The position numbers and the translations under genes are program-made. The notes under the pieces are model-generated. The model was not told where the DNA came from. It made no database searches and saw only the letters and a program-made list of their open reading frames with translations. A stretch of DNA of 41,114 bases from Nannocystis sp. (lineage in GTDB: Bacteria; Myxococcota_A; Polyangia; Nannocystales; Nannocystaceae), in contig JADJRG010000001.1 in NCBI GenBank assembly GCA_016712315.1, positions 1 through 41,114 on the forward strand, given 5' to 3'. Positions 33,864 to 41,114 of this stretch are shown piece by piece. The number at the start of each line of letters is the position of its first letter. Position 1 is the first letter of the stretch.

Positions 33864-35481
33864 TCACGGCGCGCGCAGCTCGGCAGCCTCGAGGTGGTTC
33901 GGATAACGCGCCAAATCCTCCGTCGCGTGGCTCGCCGCGGCCTCCTCGCCGAGGCGCCGCAGGCAGAGGATCGCCCCGAAGCGGGCCTCCGCGTCCAGCG
34001 GCCCGCCGCGGGCGACATACGCCTGATAATGGCCGAGCGCTCGCGCCGGATCGCCGAGCCGAACGCGCAAGAGATCGCCGAGCTGGACGCGGGCGTTGTG
34101 CGCCTCGGGTGACCCGGGGAAGCGCTCCAACAGCTCGCCATACGCGTCCGCGGCGGCCTGCCAGCGGCCAGCGGTGCGCGCGACCCTGGCCGCCTCACGC
34201 AGCTCGACCAGCGTCGCCCCTCCGGCCACGAGCTGGCCTGTGCGAGCCGGCGCGGCCCTCCCGTCGCCGGTCTCGACCGCCGAGCGCTCGCCCGCGATCG
34301 CCAGCGCCGCGATCGACCGCGCCCGTCGACCTGGCTGCGAGACCCGCAGCGTATGCGGCCCCGCCGGCGCCAGGATTTCATCTGTCCCAGGGGCCAGGAT
34401 GATCCCATCCAACGCGGAGGACCCCGCGCCTCCGGCCGCGAACAGCAGCGCGCCGAGGCCCTCCGCCTCCCGCCAGAGCGCCCCGAGCTGCGCCCTCGCC
34501 CCTGCCCACGCCGCCAGCGACGGCGGCAGCGCCCCCACCGTCCAAGGCCCGAGCTGCGCGTGCTGCGACGCGGTCAGGCGCAGCGCCGGGCGGCTCGCGC
34601 TCCGCACCTCGACGACCCCCTCAAGCACGCCGACGCCGACCTCGCTCGCCCCGACCTCCACCGCGAAGATCGTCCCCACCGCGCGCGCCTCGCCCGCCGC
34701 GCTCGCGACCACGAACGTGTGCCCGCTCGGCAGCGGATCCAGCGCGGCGACCAAGCGGCCGCGCTCCAGCGTGATCCGGCGGCTCGGGCCCGCGGCCGCG
34801 TCGATCCGCGCGCGCCCCCCCGCGTCGACACAGACCACCGCGAGCGGCCCGTGCATCACCAAACAGGCCTCACCGCGCGCCTCGATCACCCCGCCCTCGG
34901 CCACCCGCTCGCCGACCGCCAGCGCCTCGCCTGCGGCCGATGATATACCTTCTCCAGAGGACATGGCGATGAGGACAGGTCGATGCGTCGCCCCTCGCGG
35001 CGCCAGCGCTGGCTCCGGCGCCTGGCGCCCTCGCGGCTCGGCCCGTCGGCGGTGGCGCGATCGCTGCCGAGGGAGCGGCACCTGGAGCGCCGCGATCGTC
35101 CGCCCCTGGATCCAGAGCCCGACCAGGCCGGCCGCGGCCGCCAACCCCTACCGCCGCCGCGACCCCCCGTCCACCGCCAGCCACGCCGCGCCAGCGACGG
35201 CGAAGCTTCTGGTTGTCGAGCCGAAGGCGCCCCGCCTGAGAGCGTCGCTTGAGCGCGCGCGAGGATCGCCAGGTCCTCCGCCTCCGACGCCGCCGCGCCC
35301 GCCGCTGCGCCCGCGCGGAGCCCCGCGATGAGCCCCTGCCAGGCCGCGCGCTCGGCCTCAAACCACGGCAGAAGCTCGCCTCTTCGGGCGACATCGACCC
35401 TCCGAGCGCGACTCGCTCGACGATCGCCGACCAGCGCAGCTCCTCACGCCGCGCCTCGAGTCCGCGCTCCTCGCTGCTCAT
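33864..35481 (-). CDS. FecR-like anti-sigma protein with TPR-like tail
   Basis: ATG 35481 overlaps the sigma-factor stop (ATGA). The N-terminal part (MSSEERGLEARREELRWSAI, LGGSMSPEEASFCRGL) is an acidic helical region like the sigma-binding part of anti-sigma factors. Frame breaks near 35370 and 35200-34980 hide a membrane segment (MAAAAGLVGLWIQGR). The middle is a FecR-type beta domain: GEALAVGERVAEGGVIEARG, RITLERGRLVAALDPLPSGH, AVGTIFAVEVGASEVGVGVL, EGVVEVRSASRPALRL. The C-terminus has TPR-like helices (AGRWQAAADAYGELLERFPG, LGDPARALGHYQAYVARGG). FecR proteins hold a sigma factor and receive an envelope signal. The TPR tail would face the periplasm. Confidence 0.72.
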
Positions 35482-36099
35482 GCGCTCCTCCGCGGCCGCG
35501 ACGGGCTGATCAGCGAGTCGCGGCGGATAAGCCGTCGCAGCGCCTCGCGGGCGGCCAGCAGGCGGTCTTTGACGGTGTTCGGCGAGACGCCCGTGAGCTC
35601 GGCGACCTCCGGGATCGAGTGATCGAGCACATGGTGGAGGATCAGCGCCTCACGTCGGGCCGCCGGCAGCGCCGCCAAGTACTCGCGGAGGTCACGCGGC
35701 AACGACTCGCTCGCGAGCGGCGGCGGCGAGCGGCTCTCCGGGTCGATCAACCCCTCGGCCTCCGCCTCCCCGTCGATCCTGCTGCTACGGCGCCCTCGCT
35801 CGCGCGCCAGACGCATCGTCGTACGCGCGGTGATTCGATCCGACCACGCCTCGATCGCCCCTCCCCGCGAAAGCCGGGCGCCGCCCGCAGCAGCTCGATC
35901 TCCAGAGCTGGGTCGCGTCATCGGCGTCAGCGGGGCTGCTGAGCAGCGCGCGGGTCGCCCGACGCACCCGCGGAAGCACCCGCAGCGCGAAGATCTGTTG
36001 GGCCCTGGGGTCCTTGGCGGCTACCAGCTCCATCAGCTTGCGATCTCCCTCGAGGTCGGGAGCGCTCTCCCGCGCGCGCGTGTCATTCACCTTCTGCAT
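35478..36099 (-). CDS. ECF-type sigma factor
   Basis: ATG 36099 (MQKVNDTRARESAPDLEGDR). Region 2 has ALRVLPRVRRATRALLSSPA and ADADDATQ. A frame break near 35910 follows, then a linker, and region 4 reads LREYLAALPAARREALILHH, VAELTGVSPNTVKDRLLAAR with a clear helix-turn-helix. About 207 aa. Region 1 and 3 are absent, as in ECF factors. The stop TGA overlaps the FecR gene start, so sigma and anti-sigma are made together. No good Shine-Dalgarno is seen at ATG 36099. The leader carries two perfect inverted repeats (36125-36154, 36165-36190), suggesting control of its own transcription or translation. Confidence 0.8.
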
Positions 36100-36124
36100 C
36101 GCTTGTGGGCCGCGCTCGCCGGAG

Positions 36125-36190
36125 CGGGCGGAACTTTTTTCGCGGCTCCGCCCGAGGCTCTCCTTTATCGGTCTTTTCGGCGGCCGATAA
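36125..36190 (-). promoter_or_regulatory. Two inverted repeats in the sigma-factor leader
   Basis: CGGGCGGA/TCCGCCCG (36125-36132, 36147-36154; loop 14 nt) and TTATCGG/CCGATAA (36165-36171, 36184-36190; spacer 12 nt) are both perfect. They lie 26 to 91 bp before ATG 36099 in an unusually AT-rich stretch, where the sigma promoter is expected. Confidence 0.45.
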
Positions 36191-36194
36191 TTGC

Positions 36195-36236
36195 AAAAAC
36201 CCAAAGAGCGGCGCCGCTGCGCCTCCCAGCGCCGCT
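36195..36236 (-). terminator. Probable terminator after greB
   Basis: On the minus strand AGCGGCGCTG is followed by CAGCG-GCG-CCGCT, a stem with a 3-nt bulge, and then a T-rich run (36196-36200). It starts 8 nt after the greB stop. The bulge makes the call moderate. Confidence 0.45.
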
Positions 36237-36243
36237 TGCGCGG

Positions 36244-36740
36244 CTACGGCCGCTCGCAGGCGACCGCCAGGATCGTGAAGAGCGCGTCCCCGCGCGGGCG
36301 GCGGACCAGCACCTCATCGCCCTCTTGTTTACCCAGCAGCGCCCGCCCCACCGGCGAGTCCACGCTGATCAGCCCCGCGTCGGCGTCCCACTCGTCCGGC
36401 CCTGACCAGTCGGTACGAGATCTCCGCCCCCTCTTCGTCCTCCAGGGTCACCCAGTTGCCAAAGAGCACCTTGCCGTCGGGGTCGCGCCGCGGCGCGAAG
36501 ACCTTGAGCGACCTCGAGGCGTTTCGCCAAGAACTCGAGGCGGCGGTCGATCTCGCGCAGCCGTCGCTTCCCATAGATGTACTCGGCGTTCTCCGAGCGG
36601 TCGCCGAGCGCCGCCGCGGCCGCGACCTCGCTCGTCACCCGCGGCCGCTCCACCCGCCAGAGCTGGTCGAGCTCCGCCTTGAGCTTCTTTTGGCCCTCGG
36701 GGGTGATGAAGTTGGTCTTCGCTCGGGGCTCGCCGCTCAT
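36244..36740 (-). CDS. greB: Transcription elongation factor GreB-like
   Basis: ATG 36740 (MSGEPRAKTNFITPEGQKKL). The N-terminal coiled coil with its acidic tip is present: LWRVERPRVTSEVAAAAALG, GDRSENAEYIYGKRRLREID. Two frame breaks lie near 36500 and 36405. The FKBP-like part follows (LFGNWVTLEDEEGAEISYRL, VGPDEWDADAGLISVDSPV, GRALLGKQEGDEVLVRRP) and ends FTILAVACERP before TAG 36246-36244. The YGKRR segment fits GreB more than GreA. Gre factors stimulate cleavage of back-tracked RNA in RNA polymerase. Length fits the family (about 165 aa). Confidence 0.85.
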
Positions 36741-36778
36741 CCTCGGGAGAGTGGCTGGGGCGGCCGCGCGAGGTCAAG

Positions 36779-37420
36779 CTACGGCTCTTGCCGGCCCATC
36801 GGCGGCAGCGCGCGGGTACCAGGCGGCGGCGGCGCCTCCTCGGCCTCCAGCAGCGCCTCGCCCGCGATCGCCCGCCCGCGCGCCCGCGCCTGCTCCACCT
36901 TGCGGCGGCTGCCCAGCACCGCGAACACCCCGATCCCGCCGACCAGCACCCCGAGCAGCAGCACCATCGTCGAGAGCAAGTAACCCAGCGAGATCAGCCC
37001 GAGCGACAGCGCCCCGACCATCAGCGACGCGAGCGCGAAGTTGCCGGACATCGCCTCGACGTCGACCCGCACCAGCGCCCCGCCGGCCCCATCGGCCTCG
37101 CTCTGCACCTTGAACACCACCCCTTGCTCGTCATCGACGATATCCACCCGACCGCCGCCTTGACGGTGCCCGCGACGCCCGGTGCGTCGCTCGATCACCA
37201 GGCGCACCGCCTCGTTCGCGTCGGCCGGGGGCAGCGGGACCCGCCCCTCCATCGCGCTCATCGTCACGTTCGTCGCGGCGATCGTCGCGGGTTCACGGCG
37301 GGCCGGCAGCCCCTCGCCTTCGCGCCGCGCGAGCGCCTGCCGCAGCTCCGCGGGCGAGATCCCTGCCTCGGCTGCGGCGTCACGCAGCTCATCTTCGGTG
37401 AGCGGGGCTGTCTCATTCAT
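36779..37420 (-). CDS. Hypothetical membrane protein
   Basis: This intact 213-aa frame starts at ATG 37420. The N-terminus (LTEDELRDAAAEAGISPAEL, RQALARREGEGLPARREP) is a helical pair like a small protein-binding domain seen in several myxobacterial membrane proteins. Residues 40-120 are a beta-rich soluble part. Two membrane helices follow near 130-172 (FALASLMVGALSLGLISLGY, LLSTMVLLLGVLVGGIGVFA), and the end is basic then Pro-rich. Family not recognised. It is 38 nt upstream of greB on the same strand and may share its transcript. Confidence 0.6.
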   Translation of the reverse strand: MNETAPLTEDELRDAAAEAGISPAELRQALARREGEGLPARREPATIAATNVTMSAMEGRVPLPPADANEAVRLVIERRTGRRGHRQGGGRVDIVDDEQGVVFKVQSEADGAGGALVRVDVEAMSGNFALASLMVGALSLGLISLGYLLSTMVLLLGVLVGGIGVFAVLGSRRKVEQARARGRAIAGEALLEAEEAPPPPGTRALPPMGRQEP

Positions 37421-37472
37421 CAGGGCGCCAGACTACCACCGCTGCGCCATCGTGGTATCCATACAGACGATC

Positions 37473-38388
37473 ATGGAGGGCGCGGAGACGGCCGAAGCAG
37501 CGCTTCGCAGGCGCACGGAGGAGCTCGGGCGGCGCCTCGCCGCCCTCGCCGCGCGCGGCGTCGTGATCCACGATCCACGCCAGACCTACATCGCCGACGA
37601 CGTGCAGTTAGAGCGGATCTCCCCGGCGCGATCCTCCCCCCAGGCGCTCGCCTCAGCGGTCCGCGGCTCTTCCTCGGCCCGGGCGCGGAGCTCGGCCGCG
37701 AGGGCCCTGTGACCGTACGAGACGCCGTGCTCGGCGAGGGCGCGCGGATCGACGGAGGTTTTGCGGAGGGCGCTGTCCTGCTCCGTGGGGCCAGCGCCGG
37801 CGCCGACGCCCACCTGCGCGCCGGCACCTTGATGGAAGAGGAGTCCTCCACCGCTCACGCCGTCGGCCTCAAGCACACCATCTTGCTCGCCTTCGTCACC
37901 CTCGGCTCGCTCATCAATTTTTGCGACGCGCTGGTCGCTGGAGGCACCTCGCGGCGCGACCACTCGGAGGTCGGCAGCGGCTACATTCACTTTAATTACA
38001 CGCCCCCTGACTACCTCGACCCTGTCGATCCACGCCGCGGCCGCAACCGCCGCTACATCGCCGAGCTGCTGGCGCTGCGCGCGTGGTACCGCGAAGTGAG
38101 GCTGCCGCGGATCCCCCTCACCGAGACCCACGCGCACCGCCGGATCGTCATCGACGAGGCGATCGTCAACATCGAGCTCGCGATCGAGGAGCGCCTCGCC
38201 CGCCTGCGCGCCTTTTGTGAGGAGCGAGGCGCCTCCGCCCTCAGCGCGCCGGGGCCGACGCCCCCCTGCCCCTGCCGATCACCGCCGAAGAGCCCTACAT
38301 CGACCCGATCGCCTGGGTGAAGCGCCTCGACAGCTACACCGCCGGGACCCTCGAGGGCTGGCTCCGCGAGATCGTCGCTGACTTCTAG
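37473..38388 (+). CDS. GlmU-like left-handed beta-helix protein
   Basis: ATG 37473 (MEGAETAEAALRRRTEELGR). A linker VVIHDPRQTYIADDVQLERI leads, after a frame break near 37625, into hexapeptide repeats: GAILPPGARLSGPRLFLGPG, GPVTVRDAVLGEGARIDGGF, GAVLLRGASAGADAHLRAGT. Then come EESSTAHAVGLKHTILLAF and SEVGSGYIHFNYTP, the layout of bacterial UDP-N-acetylglucosamine pyrophosphorylase-related proteins. A second break near 38240 precedes the end TLEGWLREIVADF. There is no N-terminal nucleotidyltransferase Rossmann domain, so only the acyltransferase-like beta helix is present. Substrate unknown. Confidence 0.62.
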
Positions 38389-38402
38389 CGGCGCTGAGCG
38401 GC

Positions 38403-39479
38403 CTACAGGAGCGCCTCGCTCGCCTCGTCCTCGCGGCGCGCGTGCTCGATCAGCAGGTACGTCACCGAGGTCGGGGCAGCGCGCCGTGATCGATGTCCGC
38501 GGTGATCGGCAGCGCCGAGGAACTCAAACGAGCCGGCGCGCCAGCCGAGGATCTCGAATACTCGGTCGATCGCGGCGCGACCGCAGGTCAGCGGTCCGGA
38601 CGTCGCGCAGGACCCTTGGAAGAGCCGCAGCGACGCGCGCTCGCCGTCACGCTCGAGGTTGAGGTCGCCGGTCTTCTTCTCCGCCTCGAGGAACGACAGC
38701 ACGCTCGCCAGGCCGACGTGCTGCAAGTCGCCGCGCAGCCCGCTCGCCTCGGGGGCCCAGCGCGCCTGCTGGGCGCGGCGGCTGACCACGCCTTGCAGCC
38801 CGCTGATGATCGTCGGGCGGCGTGCGCTTCGCCAGATAGTCGTCGACGCCCATACGATAGCCCTGAAGGCGCGAGAGCTCGTCGCTGAGCGAGGTGAAGA
38901 CGATCGGCCGGTTCGCGAGCTTCTTCCGCGAGCGCGCCATCCGCAGCAGCGTCCAGCCGTCCATCACCGGCATCTCGACGTCGGTGAGGATCACGTCGGG
39001 CTCTCCTTGAGGGCCGCGGGAGACCGCCACGAGTCCGTTCTCAGCGACCCGCACCTTGAGCCCGCGGAGGGTCAACGCCTCGTAGATCTCGGCGCGGATC
39101 GAGTCTGAGTCCTCGACCAAGAGCACCTCGAGCGGCCGGGCGGGGGGTCGGCGGCGCCGCGCCCTGGCCGTCATCGATCACCGCGTCGACGCAGAGCCCG
39201 AGGATCCGCTCCTGCTCGGCCGAGAACGGCGCCAAGCGCACCGGCGTCGCCGTGACCTCGCCCTCGCCCGCGCTCTCGCTGACCGCGCCGGTCGATAGAG
39301 GATCGCGCGGTCCCGGCAGGTGCAGCTTGATCCGCACCGGCGCGCCAGCCGTCAGCGACAAGGCGCCTGGGAGCATCAACACGCCGCGGCGCAGGTGGTC
39401 GGTGTACTCGACCAAAAACGATCCCGGGTCTCGAAGCGGACGCCAGGAAGCGATCTTCGAGGGGCGCCTGCTCAGCCAT
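38403..39479 (-). CDS. PilZ-receiver-DUF4388 regulator
   Basis: ATG 39479 (MAEQAPLEDRFLASASRPGS). First domain about 15-105: a PilZ-like beta barrel (VEYTDHLRRGVLMLPGALSL, PVRIKLHLPGPRDPLSTGAV), similar to the myxobacterial PilZ type. Second: a CheY receiver with LLVEDSDSIR, the phosphate-accepting Asp in LTDVEMPVMDG, FTSLSDE and YLAKR. Third: DUF4388 (LRGDLQHVGLASVLSFLEAE, KKTGDLNLERDGERASLRLF, IDRVFEILGWRAGSFEFLG). Frame breaks lie near 39435, 39180, 38810 and 38590. About 355 aa. It should take a phosphate from a histidine kinase and possibly bind c-di-GMP; the RxxxR of PilZ is not clear. Confidence 0.7.
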
Positions 39480-39563
39480 CTACGCCACCGCATCGTACGT
39501 GTTTAGCGGCCGGGACCAGGACGCGCGCCGCCCTGTGCGAGATTGGGCTACCATCTCGCGGTC

Positions 39564-41114
39564 GTGAGCCCAGCCCGTCCAAGCGGCCCTGTCGGCGGTG
39601 GGGGCGGTGAAGGCTAGTCGCTCCTCGCGGCCGCGGCCTTGCTCGTCGCCGTCGTTGGTTTGGTCGCCGATCAGCCTCGCGAAGCGTCATCGTCGTCGTC
39701 GCCGCGCTCTGGATCGCAGCGCGCTCGCCAGCGCGAGCGCGACCCCGCGCGGGCCTCGGCATCGATACACACGCGACGATCTGGGCGCTCGCCGCCGCGC
39801 TCGCCTTCGGCGTACCGCTCGCGCTCGCGCTCTGGAAGCGCCACGGCGGCGGCGGTCGACGGGTCGCCGCCACCATGGCCTGGTTGCTGCTCTTGTGGAA
39901 CGCGGGCGACGCCGGGTCCGGCGCGCCTGCTCGTCCCCGATCTGATCGGCGCCGCGCTCACCTTCACGGCGCCTGGTTCGTGGTCGACGAGGTCGGCGAC
40001 TCACGCACCTGGACCCGCTACTTGAAGCGCCCTCATACAACACCGCCGACCTCGTCACGACCCGCGCGGCCGCGCCTCGGCGCCTGAGCCCCCGCCGACG
40101 CCGGTCGGCGAGCCTACCACCTGGGGCGATCACCCGTCCTTCTCGGCCGAGGGGCAGCGCGATCGTCGCCGAGGTCGAGCTCACTGGCCCAGCGGGCGGC
40201 GCCTGGCTGCCGTACCTCTTCACGACACACCGGCGCCTCGTTCGCCACCATCTCCTCAGCCACCGCCGCGCGCCTCGGCGTCCACGTCGGCGACGACGCG
40301 CCGACCCTCGGCCGCAGCACCGCCAGCCCCCCGCTGCGAGTCGGATGGTCTGTTGCCGGCGCTGCGGCTCGGCGACGTCACGCTGCATGACCTGCTCGCC
40401 TCGGTCTGTGATGGTTGCTGCCAACGACCGAACGGAGGGCTGCTCAGGCTCAACGCCCGATCCGCAGGTTCTTCGTGCGCGGATAACAGCCCCGCGCGTA
40501 TGCCTCGTCCCGCGCATGACCCCGCGCGCCCCAACCGCGCCTACGACATCAACCCCGCGGTCCAGCTCGACATCGAGGGCGCCCGGAGATCTGGCTCCGG
40601 CCGCGTGCGATGGGTGGTCGTCATTTAACAACCGCGTAAGCGTACTTGCTCGACCTCGTGCCAGAGGTGCGCTTCTCAGACGGTTAAGGGCTGCGCGGCG
40701 CCGGTCAGCGCGGATCGGGCCGGGCTAGCGCGGCCGCTCGCGGTCGAAGGCAGGGCCCAAGTCGGCGAGGGCAGCGATCTCGCCTTCACCCTCACCTCGT
40801 CGAGGCTTACGAAACGGCGCGATGGACTGAACTCCTCGAGCTCAGCGCCCAGATCACGCCCTTCGCGGTGCTGCTCGCGCTCTTGATCCCGCTCGCCGTC
40901 GCATTCGCGTGGTGCAGCAACCGCCGCGCCCGCTTCGGCAGCGCCGCGGCCACGCGCCGCTTCGGCGGCCACGCCGCGCTCACCGCCGATCCCGCCTTCG
41001 TAGCGCTGTCCGGCGCTTTACGAGGGCGCGGCGCCGTGAAATCGCCCGCGCGCCCCGCCGGCTGGTGATGCTCCGTGGTGTCATCAGCGGCGCGGCCACT
41101 ACCCTCGGCGGCGC
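39564..41114 (+). CDS. Broken membrane protein(s) leaving the right edge
   Basis: Coding-like segments appear in changing plus frames: SLLAAAALLVAVVGLVADQP near 39620, THATIWALAAALAFGVPLAL near 39770, MAWLLLLWNAGDAGS near 39875, AWFVVDEVGD near 39970, EVELTGPAGGAWLPYLFTT near 40170, LGDVTLHDLLASVCDGC near 40370, VRFSDG near 40670, EGSDLAFTLTLVEAYETARW near 40770, SAQITPFAVLLALLIPLAVA near 40850, and RRLVMLRGVISGAATTLGG at the edge. At least three membrane helices are visible. I cannot assign a family, nor tell whether one or two genes are present. More than eight indels would be needed to restore one frame. Confidence 0.3.

Noticed and set aside
35249..35942. Plus-strand Arg/Ser/Pro-rich frames over the sigma factor region
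   Set aside because: Low-complexity composition and complete overlap with the recognisable sigma and anti-sigma genes.

Overview
The window looks like chromosomal DNA from a myxobacterium (Myxococcota), most likely of the Nannocystis/Enhygromyxa/Plesiocystis type. The reasons are very high GC with strong G/C third-position bias, secreted lipoproteins with long Ser/Thr/Gly/Asp linkers, a Ser/Thr kinase fused to other domains, PilZ, DUF4388 and FecR proteins, and a reverse transcriptase that resembles, from memory, those of classical myxobacterial retrons. I saw no rRNA, tRNA, CRISPR array or insertion sequence. Many genes carry one or more single- or double-base frame breaks, yet the conserved protein continues at once in another frame. 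I read these as sequence errors rather than pseudogenes and give each gene its full inferred span. The outer parts (1-7 kb and 36-41 kb) are worst.

Layout. 1-5.6 kb: a partial repeat-like protein, a metallophosphoesterase, an EamA transporter, a thioredoxin-like protein and a DUF2157/GDYXXLXY pair, all frame-broken. 5.7-7.75 kb: a histone-H1-like double winged-helix protein and a FolB-cupin fusion. 7.8-20.9 kb: a tightly coupled four-gene minus-strand operon encoding a BRCT protein, a giant beta-propeller/HEAT protein (about 2,200 aa), a SWIM zinc-finger plus WGR protein and a retron-type reverse transcriptase. 21.1-29.2 kb: five secreted lipoproteins (Ig-like/delta-60 propeller, trypsin-like protease, double CX4CH cytochrome-like protein, DUF3494 ice-binding-like protein, FG-GAP propeller). 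29.3-31.0 kb: inorganic pyrophosphatase and three small envelope-stress-type proteins. 31.1-36.1 kb: a kinase-globin-hydrolase-cyclase-like fusion, then an ECF sigma factor coupled to a FecR/TPR protein. 36.2-41.1 kb: GreB, a membrane protein, a GlmU-like beta-helix protein, a PilZ-receiver-DUF4388 regulator and a broken membrane protein leaving the right edge.

Most interesting parts. First, the reverse transcriptase operon: the RT has the retron hallmarks NAxxH, YADD and VTG. Its operon partners carry domains known from DNA-break sensing (BRCT, WGR) and scaffolding (HEAT, propeller), but only 2 nt separate the RT from the gene before it, so the usual place for the msr-msd RNA is missing. The 236-bp leader of the operon is rich in inverted and phased repeats and is one candidate site. 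Second, the kinase-globin-hydrolase-cyclase-like polypeptide at 31.1-33.7 kb is a striking gas or redox sensor candidate, and it contains an AT-rich 24-bp palindrome inside the globin coding sequence.
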